Positions 56,043 through 64,000 of a stretch of DNA of 64,000 nt are shown here, in pieces. The DNA is taken from the NCBI RefSeq assembly GCF_018449525.1, contig NZ_JAAVUS010000013.1:62001-126000 (forward strand), written 5' to 3'. Both the position numbers and the translations under genes were made by a program. The notes beneath the pieces were generated by a model. The model saw only the letters and a program-made list of their open reading frames with translations. It was not told the DNA's origin and made no database searches. This stretch comes from Bradyrhizobium sp. dw_78. GTDB taxonomy: Bacteria > Pseudomonadota > Alphaproteobacteria > Rhizobiales > Xanthobacteraceae. Numbering within the stretch: the first letter of the stretch is position 1; every line of letters starts with the position of its first letter.

Positions 56043-56963
56043 CTACGCGCGCAGCTTCTCATAGGCCTTGAGATGGGTATAGGCGGTGCGCAGCTTCGGC
56101 ACCGGCACCTTGGCGGCATCGCCGCGGGCGATCAGGTCGCCGACCACATGGTCGGCCTCCACCTGTGCGCCCATCTTGATGTCGCGGAACATCGACGCTG
56201 TCAGCTGCGACCCCTCCGTGGTGAGCATGCCGCGGCTGCGCTCCAGGAACGGCGCCCGCGGCGCATGGCCCTGCGCGCCGGCGATCGCGCTGATTTCGTC
56301 GAGCATGCCGAGGATAAAATCCCTGCCGCCGGGAGCGGCCAGGATGATCCCGACCGGGGCCCGCATCAGGCTGGTGGAAGCTGCAAGCGTCGCCAGGAAC
56401 GTCCACTTTTCCCACATATCCTGGATGATGTTTTCGCTGGCGGCCGAGCCGAAATTGCCGCTGGCGAAGACCTCGGCGATGGCGCGAACCCGATCCGACA
56501 CGGTGCCGTCGCGCTCGCCGAAAGTGAGCGACTGCATCGGCTGGAGCTGGATCACTTCGCGTTTGTCGTTCAGCGTCACCGCGATCGCGCACAGTCCGCC
56601 GAGCACGCGCTCGCGGCCGAATTTCTTGTCGAGCACGTCGAGATGCAGCATGCCGTTGAGCAGCGGGACGATGGAGGTCTGAGGCCCGACCGCGGGTGCG
56701 AACGACTTGATCGCATCCTCGAGATCGAACGCCTTGCAGCTCAAGAGAACGACGTCGAATTTTTCGTTGAGCGTATCGGCCTGAACGGCCGGCGGATTTT
56801 TCAGCGTCACGTCGCCGTTCGGGCTCTTGATCACAAGGCCGGCGGAGGCGAGCTCGGAGGCGCGCCGCGGGCGAACGAGAAAGGTGACATCGCGGCCGGC
56901 CTGCAGCAACCGCGCTCCGAAATATCCGCCGATGGCGCCGGCGCCGACCACTAGAATACGCAT
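56043..56963 (-). CDS. panE: 2-dehydropantoate 2-reductase (PanE/ApbA family)
   Basis: This 306-residue ketopantoate reductase-type enzyme has NADPH-binding GAGAIGGYFGARLL at residues 7-20, then DVVLLSCKAFD and a C-terminal helical domain with the catalytic Lys region EKWTFLATLAAS. PanE reduces ketopantoate for coenzyme A synthesis. Several family members act on other substrates, so panE is the likely but not certain assignment. It is preceded by CAGGAGAACTG and is monocistronic. Confidence 0.88.
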   Translation of the reverse strand: MRILVVGAGAIGGYFGARLLQAGRDVTFLVRPRRASELASAGLVIKSPNGDVTLKNPPAVQADTLNEKFDVVLLSCKAFDLEDAIKSFAPAVGPQTSIVPLLNGMLHLDVLDKKFGRERVLGGLCAIAVTLNDKREVIQLQPMQSLTFGERDGTVSDRVRAIAEVFASGNFGSAASENIIQDMWEKWTFLATLAASTSLMRAPVGIILAAPGGRDFILGMLDEISAIAGAQGHAPRAPFLERSRGMLTTEGSQLTASMFRDIKMGAQVEADHVVGDLIARGDAAKVPVPKLRTAYTHLKAYEKLRA

Positions 56964-57014
56964 TGTTCAGTTCTCCTGCGTTGGCGACCCCGTTTCCCGG
57001 GGCCTTACGTCCTT

Positions 57015-57106
57015 GTCATGCCCGGCCTCGCGCCGGGCATCCACGTCTTACTCTGCCAAGCGGAAACAGATGAGACGTGGATGGCCGGGTCAAGCCCGGC
57101 CATGAC
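57015..57106. repeat. Large imperfect inverted repeat GTCATGCCCGGC...
   Basis: The arms GTCATGCCCGGCC and GGCCGGGTC-AAGCCCGGCCATGAC flank ATCCACGTCTTACTC...TGAGACGTGGAT, giving a long hairpin of nested stems over 92 bases. It lies between the SDR and panE, both leftward. Its size and symmetry suggest a mobile non-autonomous repeat or a structured transcript end; no coding frame is present. Confidence 0.72.
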
Positions 57107-57121
57107 GGATAAGTCAAAGAG

Positions 57122-57859
57122 CTACCATTTTTCTCCGAACGGGCGGATTTCGAGTTCGAAGGTCCAGGCGCTGCGCGGTTGCTGGTAGAGCTGCCAGTAG
57201 GAGGCGGCCACCGAGGCCGGCGGCATCAACAGGTCCGGATTGTCGAGCGCTTCCTTGCCCCACAGCTTTTCCCGGCGCTCGCGCACCCAGGCGGTATCGA
57301 CGCCGGAATCGATGATCAGATGGGCGACATGGATGTTCTTTGGGCCGAGTTCGCGCGCCATCGCTTGCGCCACCGCGCGCAATCCGAATTTGGCGCTGGC
57401 GAAGGCCGCAAAGCCGCTGCCGCCGCGAAGAGAGGCGGTGGCGCCGGTGAAGAAGATGTTGCCCTTGCCGTGCGGCAGCATCAACCGCGCCGATTCCCGG
57501 CCGGAAACAAAGCCGGCCCAGCACGCCATTTCCCAGACCTTGCGGAACACGCGGTCGGTGGTTTCGAGAATCGGAAAATTGACATTGGCGCCGACGTTGA
57601 AAATCGTGACTTCCAGCGGCGCATGCTTGTCGGCATCGTTGAGAAAAGCCACAACCTCGTCCTCTTTTCGGGCGTCGAGCGAACGGCCGAAAATCGTTCC
57701 ACCGGCGGCCTCGACGTCCTTCACCAGCGGTTCGAGCTTTTCGCCGTTGCGGCGTCCGGCGAACACCGTAAAGCCTTCAGCGGCGAATTTCTTCGCAATC
57801 TCGGCGCCGATATAATCGCCGGCGCCGATCACCGCGACGGTCGCGTTGCGTTTTTCCAT
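57122..57859 (-). CDS. SDR-fold protein without the catalytic tyrosine
   Basis: This 245-residue Rossmann protein has an unusual coenzyme motif, GAGDYIGAEIAKKF, in place of TGxxxGIG. Where classical SDRs have Ser-x12-Tyr-xxx-Lys it reads FTGATASLRGGSGFAAFASAKFGL, with Phe replacing Tyr. NVGAN replaces NAG. It resembles the divergent SDR subgroup (cd05373-like) that lacks active-site residues. It could be a binding or regulatory protein or use another chemistry. The start ATG follows an in-frame leader. Confidence 0.85.
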   Translation of the reverse strand: MEKRNATVAVIGAGDYIGAEIAKKFAAEGFTVFAGRRNGEKLEPLVKDVEAAGGTIFGRSLDARKEDEVVAFLNDADKHAPLEVTIFNVGANVNFPILETTDRVFRKVWEMACWAGFVSGRESARLMLPHGKGNIFFTGATASLRGGSGFAAFASAKFGLRAVAQAMARELGPKNIHVAHLIIDSGVDTAWVRERREKLWGKEALDNPDLLMPPASVAASYWQLYQQPRSAWTFELEIRPFGEKW

Positions 57860-57990
57860 GATGCGTACTCCGCTCTCCTCGTCCTGAGGAGCGGCGTCTT
57901 CGCCGCGTCTCGAAGGATGAGACCATAAAGGCCACATGGTTCGAGACGCCGCGCGATGCGCGGCCCCTCACCATGAGGATTTACCTAAGG

Positions 57991-58599
57991 CTATTTCCCC
58001 GAGATCAATTCCTCGACCTCGCGCAACTGTTCCTTGCCGAAAAACATTTCCTTGCCGACGAAGAAAGTCGGCGAGCCGAACGCGCCGCGTTCGACCGCCG
58101 CCTGGGTATTCTCGATCAGCCTGGCCTTGATGTCGGGCTCCTGCGCGCGGGCGAGCAATTTGGCCGCGTCGAGGCCGGATGCGCCGAGCGCCTTGGCCGC
58201 CACTTCCGGGTCGTCCATTTTCTTCGGCTCGACCCACATGTGATGAAACGCCGCTTCGACATATGGCTCGAACACGCCCTCGAACTGCGCGGCGATCGCG
58301 GCACGCATCAGATGCAGCGTGTTGACGGGAAAAAACGGATTTGCGGTGTAGGGTCTGACGCCGAAACGTTTGACGAAGCGCTCAGTTTCGATCGCGTGAA
58401 ACTCGCGCTTGTTCTTGATGCCGGCCAGCGTTTCGGCCGGCGACTTGTTGTTGGTGGCCTTGAAGACGCCGCCCAACAGGATGGGGACATATTCGAATTT
58501 TACGCCGGTGCGCTGTTCGATCGCCGGGATCGCCTCGTGGCTGAGAAAGGCGTTGGGGCTGCCGAAATCGAACATGAATTGCGGGGCGGTCAGGCTCAA
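57991..58599 (-). CDS. 2-hydroxychromene-2-carboxylate isomerase family (DsbA/GST-kappa fold)
   Basis: This 202-residue protein has a thioredoxin-fold N-terminus QFMFDFGSPNAFLSHEAIPA with the GSPNA segment that binds glutathione. A helical insertion follows, and then RGAFGSPTFFVGKEMFFG near the C-terminus. Relatives isomerise hydroxychromene carboxylate in naphthalene breakdown or act as glutathione-dependent transferases. No other aromatic-catabolism gene is near, so the substrate is unknown. It starts at TTG after AGGGAGACC. Confidence 0.86.
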   Translation of the reverse strand: MSLTAPQFMFDFGSPNAFLSHEAIPAIEQRTGVKFEYVPILLGGVFKATNNKSPAETLAGIKNKREFHAIETERFVKRFGVRPYTANPFFPVNTLHLMRAAIAAQFEGVFEPYVEAAFHHMWVEPKKMDDPEVAAKALGASGLDAAKLLARAQEPDIKARLIENTQAAVERGAFGSPTFFVGKEMFFGKEQLREVEELISGK

Positions 58600-58677
58600 C
58601 GGCGGTCTCCCTCGGACAGGATGGTTCTTATATGATCCTTATCATTCCAACCAGAATATCGGTTCACAGTTTCGGGA

Positions 58678-59304
58678 TCAACCGGCGAGCGGCAGTGTTT
58701 CCCGGCGAAAGGTCCGGTTTGCAAGGCTGGCGGCATGATCGCGCACGTCCACGGGCCAAGGCGCGATCAATTCTCCGAAACGGACCGGGTCCGGCGCGAA
58801 CAAGGCGCGGATCGCATCCTCGAAATGCGGCTTGTTGCCGGCCATCACCGACATGAAGCGGTAGGCCGCGTCCTGGGCGGCGCGGATGCGATCCCGGTCC
58901 TCGCCGCTGCGCCGGGCCTGATCGACCAGCCTGCGGATCGCGACCGACGCGCCGCCGGGCTGGCCGGCCAGCCACTCCCAGTGCCGCGGCAGCAGCGTGA
59001 TCTCGCGCGCCACCACCCCGAGTTTCGGGCGGCCGGGGCCGCGGTTTGGCGGAATGTCCGGCGGGGCATCGCCTGGGATCGGTGTCGCGCCGTGAACCGG
59101 CAGGCGGGCCAGCACCTCGTCGAGGCTGCCGCGAAGGTCGAACTCGACCTGCTCGCTGGTCGCGCCATCGAAAACCAGAACCGAGGCGTCCGTTCGCTGT
59201 TCGAGCATCTCCTTCGCCGCGCGGGCGACCTCATGAAGGTCGCCGGCGGCGATCCGGCGGTCGCCTTCGAAAGCCAGATAGGCAGCATTGGAGATCGGAT
59301 TCAT
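58678..59304 (-). CDS. DUF2239 family protein
   Basis: This 208-residue protein contains an RRIAAGDLHEVARAA segment, SVLVFDGATSEQVEFDLRGS, and a basic GPGRPKLGVVAREITLLPRHWEWL (a short AT-hook-like RPK plus DUF2239 core). YRFMSVMAGNKPHFEDAIRALFA is also seen. The family has no assigned function; it is common in proteobacteria and may bind DNA. The ATG follows GAGGAGCTTTCT. A palindromic operator lies directly upstream and GST is transcribed away from it. Confidence 0.85.
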   Translation of the reverse strand: MNPISNAAYLAFEGDRRIAAGDLHEVARAAKEMLEQRTDASVLVFDGATSEQVEFDLRGSLDEVLARLPVHGATPIPGDAPPDIPPNRGPGRPKLGVVAREITLLPRHWEWLAGQPGGASVAIRRLVDQARRSGEDRDRIRAAQDAAYRFMSVMAGNKPHFEDAIRALFAPDPVRFGELIAPWPVDVRDHAASLANRTFRRETLPLAG

Positions 59305-59329
59305 AGAAAGCTCCTCGTTACGTAATTGA

Positions 59330-59375
59330 ATATTACCCGGATAAATTACCGGCGTCAATAAACTCCGGGTAATAT
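59330..59375. promoter_or_regulatory. 12-bp palindromic operator between DUF2239 and gst
   Basis: ATATTACCCGGA (59330-59341) and TCCGGGTAATAT (59364-59375) form a perfect inverted repeat. A third half-copy ATTACCGG lies between them (59345-59352), so the motif ATTACCCGG occurs three times in 46 bases. It is 26 bases upstream of the DUF2239 ATG and 74 from the gst start, which fits a regulator controlling both. Confidence 0.7.
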
Positions 59376-59448
59376 CAAATCGAGAAAAGCTCGACTTTAC
59401 GCCCGACGGCGGGCGCGACCCTGATCGTGTCAAGCCGGGGGACTCGCC

Positions 59449-60114
59449 ATGCTCACCGTCCACCACCTCAACAATTCGCGCTCGCAGCGCGTGTTATGGC
59501 TCCTCGAGGAGCTGGGCGTGCCTTACGAAATTGTCCGCTACCAGCGCCTGCCGGACATGCGGGCGCCTGCGGAATTACAGGCGATCCATCCGCTCGGCCG
59601 GTCGCCCGTCATCACCGACACCGGCAACACCATCGCGGAATCGGGCGCGATCGCCGAATATGTTCTCGATGCCTATGGCGAGGGGCGTCTGATTCCGCCG
59701 CCCAAAACGCCGGAGCGGCTGCGCTTCACCTATTGGCTGCACTACGCGGAGGGCTCCGCGATGCCGCCGCTATTGTTGAAACTGCTGTTCACCTTGATGC
59801 CGAGACGCGCGCCGGCGCTGTTGCGGCCTTTGGTGCGCAGGATATCCGGCCAGGCGCTGACCGCGCTGGTCGATCCGCAGCTTAAACAGCACATGGCGTT
59901 CTGGGAAAGCGAACTCGGCAAAAGCCAATGGTTTGCCGGCGATGAATTCACCGCAGCCGACATCCAGATGAGCTTTCCGCTCGAAGCCGCCGCGGCGCGC
60001 GCCGGGCTCGATCAAGGCCATCCCAGGGCGATGGCGTTTCTCGAACGTATCCACGCGCGCCCGGCCTATCAACGGGCGCTTGAAAAGGGCGGGCCTTACG
60101 CTGTTGGACGCTGA
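59449..60114 (+). CDS. Glutathione S-transferase
   Basis: This 221-residue cytosolic GST has an N-terminal thioredoxin-like domain (NSRSQRVLWLLEELGVPYEIV, then GRSPVITDTGNTIAESGAIAEYVL) and an all-helical C-terminal domain with FTAADIQMSFPLEAA. Ser of NSRS is the expected glutathione-activating residue. It conjugates glutathione to electrophiles. The substrate is unknown. It diverges from the DUF2239 gene across the operator. Confidence 0.92.
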   Translation: MLTVHHLNNSRSQRVLWLLEELGVPYEIVRYQRLPDMRAPAELQAIHPLGRSPVITDTGNTIAESGAIAEYVLDAYGEGRLIPPPKTPERLRFTYWLHYAEGSAMPPLLLKLLFTLMPRRAPALLRPLVRRISGQALTALVDPQLKQHMAFWESELGKSQWFAGDEFTAADIQMSFPLEAAAARAGLDQGHPRAMAFLERIHARPAYQRALEKGGPYAVGR

Positions 60115-60143
60115 CGCGTCCTGCGTAAGGCTTTCCTCGAGAG

Positions 60144-60246
60144 TCTACCGTAGCGGTTTCGAGCGAAAGCCTGCCCCGGACTTGGATAGCGGGGCGGCTT
60201 CCGGTTCGCGTGCCAAAAACGCGTCAAACGAAAAGAGAGACTCTAG
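60144..60246. repeat. GAGCGAAAGCCTG...CCGGTTCGCG...GACTCTAG repeat element
   Basis: The block order TTTCGAGCGAAAGCC, CCCCGGACTTGGATAGCGGGG, CTTCCGGTTCGCGTGCC, AAACGCGTCAAACG matches the element at 13446-13532. The CTA at its right end is the stop codon (TAG on the minus strand) of the adjacent MFS transporter. Confidence 0.82.
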
Positions 60247-61544
60247 CCGTCCGCATGCAGGATGCGGCCGCGCGTTTCCGGCAGTGCGAATGCCGCCAGG
60301 AAGAACAGGCAGTAAGCCGCCGTGGCGAAGATCGCGATGGCATTGGCAAGCGACGTCGAGCTGGAAAGCATGCCGACCAGATAGGGAAATAAGGCGCCGA
60401 TGCCGCGGCCGAAATTATAGCAGAAGCCTTGGCCCGAACCGCGCAGCCGAGTCGGATAAAGCTCGGTCAGAAAGGCGCCGACCCCGGAGAAATAGGCCGA
60501 GGCGAAGAAGCCGAGCGGAAAGCCCAGCACCCACAGCACCTCATTGGTCAGCGGCAGCTGCGTGTAAACCAGGACGATGGCAATGGCGCCGAGCGAAGTA
60601 TACAGGAACAGCTTGCGCCGGCCGATCCGGTCGGCGAGCCACGCGCCGGCCAGATAGCCGATGAAGGAACCGATGATCAGCGCGGCGAGATAGCCGGTCG
60701 AGCTGACGATCGAGAGCTTGCGTTCGGTGGTGAGAAAGCGCGGCACCCAGAACGTGATGGCGTAATAGCCGCCCTGACATCCCGTCACCGCCAGCGACGC
60801 CAGGATGGTCGTCTTGAGAATGGGCCTGCTGAAGATCTCGTGCAGCTTCGGCCGGACACCGCTTGCGTTCTGCCGCGCCAGCGTGGCCGCGGCGACCTCC
60901 GGTTCTTCTACATAACGGCGCAGGAAGAACACCAGCAACGCCGGCAGCGCGCCGACCGCGAACATCCAGCGCCAGGCGGTTTCCGGCGGCAGCCAGGAGA
61001 ACAGGACAGCCTGCGCCAGCACGGCAAGGCCCCAGCCGACCGCCCAGCCCGATTGCACCGAGCCGACCGCGCGGCCGCGATATTGCGGCCGGATCGACTC
61101 GCCCATCAACACCGCGCCCGCGGCCCATTCGCCGCCGAAGCCCAGGCCGAGCAAGGTGCGGGCGATCAGGAGCTGATCGAAATTCTGCACGCAGGCGCAG
61201 ATCAGCGAAAATACCGAGAACCACAGGATCGTCAGTTGCAGGGTTTTGACGCGGCCGATGCGGTCGGCCAGATAGCCGCCGAGCCAGCCGCCGACCGCGG
61301 AGGCGAGCAAGGTGAGGGTGCCGGCAAATCCGGCCGTGCCGGCGTCGACCTTCCACATGGCGATGAGGGTGCCGATCACGAGCGGATAGATCATGAAATC
61401 CATGCCGTCGAGCGCCCAGCCCGCGGCGCATGCCCAGAACGTCCGCCGCTCCGGCGAATTCATATCGCGGTAAAACGCGAGAAGGCTGGAATCGGCGATC
61501 GGGGCGATTTCGATCGTGCCCGACGGTTCGGTAGTGCTGCTCAT
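60243..61544 (-). CDS. MFS transporter (metabolite:H+ symporter type)
   Basis: This 433-residue protein has 12 transmembrane helices. GGYLADRIGRVKTL is the GxxxDRxGR motif between helices 2 and 3, and LADRIGRRKLFLYT is the second copy. LLGLGFGGEWAAGAVLMGE is typical of the sugar/aromatic-acid symporter branches (AAHS, ShiA-like). The substrate is probably an organic or aromatic acid. Its TAG stop comes from the repeat element. Gamma-glutamyltransferase lies upstream in the same direction, but 118 bases apart. Confidence 0.87.
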   Translation of the reverse strand: MSSTTEPSGTIEIAPIADSSLLAFYRDMNSPERRTFWACAAGWALDGMDFMIYPLVIGTLIAMWKVDAGTAGFAGTLTLLASAVGGWLGGYLADRIGRVKTLQLTILWFSVFSLICACVQNFDQLLIARTLLGLGFGGEWAAGAVLMGESIRPQYRGRAVGSVQSGWAVGWGLAVLAQAVLFSWLPPETAWRWMFAVGALPALLVFFLRRYVEEPEVAAATLARQNASGVRPKLHEIFSRPILKTTILASLAVTGCQGGYYAITFWVPRFLTTERKLSIVSSTGYLAALIIGSFIGYLAGAWLADRIGRRKLFLYTSLGAIAIVLVYTQLPLTNEVLWVLGFPLGFFASAYFSGVGAFLTELYPTRLRGSGQGFCYNFGRGIGALFPYLVGMLSSSTSLANAIAIFATAAYCLFFLAAFALPETRGRILHADG

Positions 61545-61662
61545 GATGACGTGTCCCCCAAGAAAATCTGTAGCCGGCGCCGCTTGCTTACGGGGCCAGC
61601 CTTTGCGGATTACGCCAAATTGAGGTCAGTGGGCAATGCGTCATCAGACCAATGTATGATTT

Positions 61663-63417
61663 CTATTCTCCAACGGCGGCCGCCCCGCGGGTCCGTGGAT
61701 CGGGTGCGCCGGACAGCCCGTTCTCGGTCACGGCGATCGAATTGGCCGAGGTCTGGCCCATCGGCTCGACCACGGTGTGTCCCTTCGCCCTCAGCGCCGC
61801 GAGGACGTCGTCGGAAAAACCGCGTTCGACGCGCACTTCATCCGGCAGCCATTGATGGTGCAGCCGCGGCGCTGCAACCGCGTCCTCGACGTCCATATGG
61901 TAGTCGAGCACGTTGACGATGACCTGCAGCACCGTCGAAATGATGCGGCTGCCGCCGGGCGATCCCGTCACCAGCACCGGCTTGCCGTCCTTCAGCACGA
62001 TGGTCGGCGACATCGAGGACAGCGGCCGTTTTCCGGGACCGGGCAGATTGGCTTCAAATCCCACCAGGCCATAGGCGTTGGACGCGCCGGGCGCCGCGGT
62101 GAAATCGTCGAGCTCGTTATTGAGCAGCACGCCGGTGCCCTCGGCGACCATGCCGACGCCGTAGCTGAAATTCAGGGTGTAGGTGTTGCTGACCGCATTG
62201 CCGCGATCGTCGACGATCGAAAAATGCGTGGTGTTGTCGCCTTCATGCGGCGGTGTTGCCGAGAGCGCGTCCGTCCACGGCGTGGTGCGGTCGGGATCGA
62301 TGCCGGCGCGCTGCCTGGCGGCGTAATCCTTGGAAATCAGCGTCGCCACCGGCGCGTTGATGAAAGCGGGGTCGCCGAGATAACGGGCGCGATCGGCATA
62401 GGCGCGCTTCATCGCTTCGATCAGCAGATGCAGCGAAGGCGCCGAGCCTTGTTTCATCGCGGGCATCGGAAAGCCTTCGAGGATATTCAGCGTCTCCAGC
62501 AGCACGACGCCGCCGGACGAAGGCTGCGGCATCGAGACGATGTCATAGCCGCGATAGCTGCCGCGCACCGGCGTGCGAACGACCGCCTGATACGACTTCA
62601 GATCGTCCAGCGTCATGATGCCGCCGGCGTCGCGAACGCCTTTGACCAGCTTCTCGGCAACCGGGCCCTCGTAAAACCCCCGTGGGCCTTGCGCGGCAAT
62701 GGCGGTGAGCGTTGCCGCCAGATCGCTCTGCACCAGCCTGTCGCCTTCGCGCAGGGAAGTGCCGTCGGGGCGCGAGAATATCCGTGCCGAGGCCGGCCAG
62801 CGCGCCAGCCGCCGATACCACTCCGGCAGCGTGTCGGCGCCGTCGTCGGCGATGACGATACCGTTGCGCGCGAGATCGATCGCGGGCCGAAGCAGGTCCG
62901 ACAGCGTGAATTTCCCGGAGCCGTATTTTTCCAGCGCCAGCGCCAGTCCCGCCGGCGTGCCGGGGACACCGATACCGAGCGCGGAATCGCGTGATTTTGC
63001 CGGATCGGGTTTGCCGTCGGCCCCGAGGAAAATCCCGGCCATGGTTGCCGCCGGCGCGGTCTCGCGATAATCGATGGCGACATCCTCATGGCGATCGGCC
63101 GAATGAATGATCATGAAGCCGCCGCCGCCGATATTTCCGGCGCGCGGGTAGGTCACGGCCATCGCAAAACCGGTCGCGACCGCCGCATCGACCGCGTTGC
63201 CGCCGCGTTTCAACACGTCCGCGCCGATTTGCGCCGCCGTCTTCTCTTGTGCGACCACCATGCCATGCGCGGCGGCAACGGCATGCAGCGTGCCGGAGGC
63301 GGGTGGCGTATAGAAGCCGCGGCGCTGTTCCTGCGCGGAGGCCGGCAGGCAAAAGCCGATAATGAACAGGATTCCCGCGGCGATCATTCGACGCCGGGCC
63401 GTCAGGAAATGGGTCAT
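61663..63417 (-). CDS. ggt: Gamma-glutamyltransferase
   Basis: This 584-residue periplasmic Ntn hydrolase has a signal peptide (residues 1-28, ending CLPASAQ). GGNAVDAAVATGFAMAVTYP and NIGGGGFMI precede the autocleavage site HEGDNTTHFSIVD near residue 394, where the first Thr of the small subunit is the nucleophile. GPGKRPLSSMSPTIV and TGSPGGSRI follow. It cleaves gamma-glutamyl bonds of glutathione. The ATG fits a GAGGCG ribosome site. Confidence 0.93.
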   Translation of the reverse strand: MTHFLTARRRMIAAGILFIIGFCLPASAQEQRRGFYTPPASGTLHAVAAAHGMVVAQEKTAAQIGADVLKRGGNAVDAAVATGFAMAVTYPRAGNIGGGGFMIIHSADRHEDVAIDYRETAPAATMAGIFLGADGKPDPAKSRDSALGIGVPGTPAGLALALEKYGSGKFTLSDLLRPAIDLARNGIVIADDGADTLPEWYRRLARWPASARIFSRPDGTSLREGDRLVQSDLAATLTAIAAQGPRGFYEGPVAEKLVKGVRDAGGIMTLDDLKSYQAVVRTPVRGSYRGYDIVSMPQPSSGGVVLLETLNILEGFPMPAMKQGSAPSLHLLIEAMKRAYADRARYLGDPAFINAPVATLISKDYAARQRAGIDPDRTTPWTDALSATPPHEGDNTTHFSIVDDRGNAVSNTYTLNFSYGVGMVAEGTGVLLNNELDDFTAAPGASNAYGLVGFEANLPGPGKRPLSSMSPTIVLKDGKPVLVTGSPGGSRIISTVLQVIVNVLDYHMDVEDAVAAPRLHHQWLPDEVRVERGFSDDVLAALRAKGHTVVEPMGQTSANSIAVTENGLSGAPDPRTRGAAAVGE

Positions 63418-63526
63418 CAAAATTTCGCCTCGGGTTAACGTCACGAGATACGCCGCCCCGAATGCTATAGGGGGCAGTTCCCGCAGGCAAAACGCCTCCG
63501 CGTGATAGAGCAGGACATTTCAGAGC

Positions 63527-64000
63527 ATGGCGACGATCACGGCGGACGCAGGCAGCGCAGGTCTGCATCAAAAATATCCACCGCGTGCCGCGGTGGTGAG
63601 CTGGATCTTCTTCGACTGGGCGGCCCAGCCCTATTTCACGCTGATCACCACCTTCGTGTTTGCGCCCTATTTCGCGACCCATATCGCCGCGGATCCCGCA
63701 AGCGGGCAGTCGTTGTGGGGCTTTGCCACCGCGGCGGCGGGTCTTTTGATCGCCCTGATGTCGCCGGTGCTGGGCGCGATCGCGGACGCCAGCGGCCGCC
63801 GCAAGCCGTGGATCGCGGCGTTCGGCGCGCTGTTGGTGATCGGCTCCTGCCTGATGTGGTTCGGCAGACCCGGTGATACCAGCGTGATTCCGCCGCTATT
63901 GGTCGCCTACGGGATCGCCACCGTCGGGGTTGAGTTCGCCACCGTCTTCAACAATGCGATGATGCCGACGCTGGTGCCGCCGGAGAAGATCGGCCGGTTG
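63527..64000 (+). CDS. MFS transporter, UMF1-type (3' end beyond window)
   Basis: The first 158 codons are present and open to the end of the window. After a short N-terminus come SWIFFDWAAQPYFTLITTFVFAPYF and GFATAAAGLLIALMSPVLGAIADASGRRKPW, characteristic of the UMF1/ATG22-like MFS branch. Then FGALLVIGSCLMWF and FATVFNNAMMPTLVPP follow. The substrate is unknown. It diverges from ggt. A frame in another register overlaps it but has no domain. Confidence 0.85.
   Translation, partial: MATITADAGSAGLHQKYPPRAAVVSWIFFDWAAQPYFTLITTFVFAPYFATHIAADPASGQSLWGFATAAAGLLIALMSPVLGAIADASGRRKPWIAAFGALLVIGSCLMWFGRPGDTSVIPPLLVAYGIATVGVEFATVFNNAMMPTLVPPEKIGRL

Overview
The window is a gene-dense, GC-rich stretch of alphaproteobacterial chromosome. 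Gene order (coaA-hisE-hisF-hisA-hisH-hisB | hslVU | smr-mltA-timA | secB | dnaQ-coaE-maf-ppsR | hemJ-rho-mnmE-mnmG-rsmG-parA-parB | holA-lptE-leuS), the small palindromic repeat families and the protein sequences point to the Bradyrhizobium/Rhodopseudomonas group (Nitrobacteraceae, Hyphomicrobiales). It is mostly core genome. I see no prophage, transposase, CRISPR array, toxin-antitoxin pair or defence island. The nearest thing to accessory DNA is the tRNA-Gly/orphan cpaB segment at 52.5-54 kb.

Layout. 1-6 kb: truncated PilZ gene, a mycofactocin-type short-chain dehydrogenase, a ComM/YifB AAA+ protein, a small exported protein and a hybrid histidine kinase. 6.3-11.3 kb: leftward coaA and histidine genes with a DUF2628 membrane protein inside the operon. 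11.5-17.4 kb: HslVU protease, Smr, MltA, Tim44-like protein and SecB. 17.4-30.2 kb: the replication/segregation neighbourhood. dnaQ, coaE, maf and ppsR face left and hemJ, rho, mnmE, mnmG, rsmG, parA and parB face right, around an AT-rich gap (about 20.28-20.74 kb) that I propose as the chromosomal origin. Four perfect parS sites lie at 24.4-26.6 kb beside parAB. 29-43.7 kb: holA, lptE, leuS, a GGDEF protein, a PLP-homeostasis protein, an L,D-transpeptidase-like protein, a CenR-like response regulator with a cyclic-nucleotide-binding-domain protein, exonuclease III, lolA, ftsK and an aminotransferase. 43.9-46.6 kb: nitrogen module amtB-glnK plus a second PII gene, with a sigma-54-type promoter. 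46.8-52.2 kb: thioesterase, ubiquinone-type hydroxylase, alpha/beta hydrolase, Trm112-like protein, LON-domain protein and a thioredoxin/TPR co-chaperone. 52.5-64 kb: tRNA-Gly, orphan cpaB, a periplasmic sorbosone-dehydrogenase-like protein with a dihaem cytochrome, ketopantoate reductase, an SDR lacking its catalytic tyrosine, an isomerase, a DUF2239 protein with a palindromic operator, GST, an MFS transporter, gamma-glutamyltransferase and a second MFS transporter cut by the window end.

How it fits together. The 18-30 kb segment joins initiation (proposed oriC), segregation (ParABS), DNA synthesis (DnaQ, HolA) and tRNA/rRNA modification (MnmE, MnmG, RsmG). Several genes overlap by ATGA/GTGA, which implies translational coupling (hisH/hisA, DUF2628/hisH, smr/mltA, rsmG/parA). 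Several small palindromic repeat families lie between genes, and in four places the repeat supplies the stop codon of the gene beside it.
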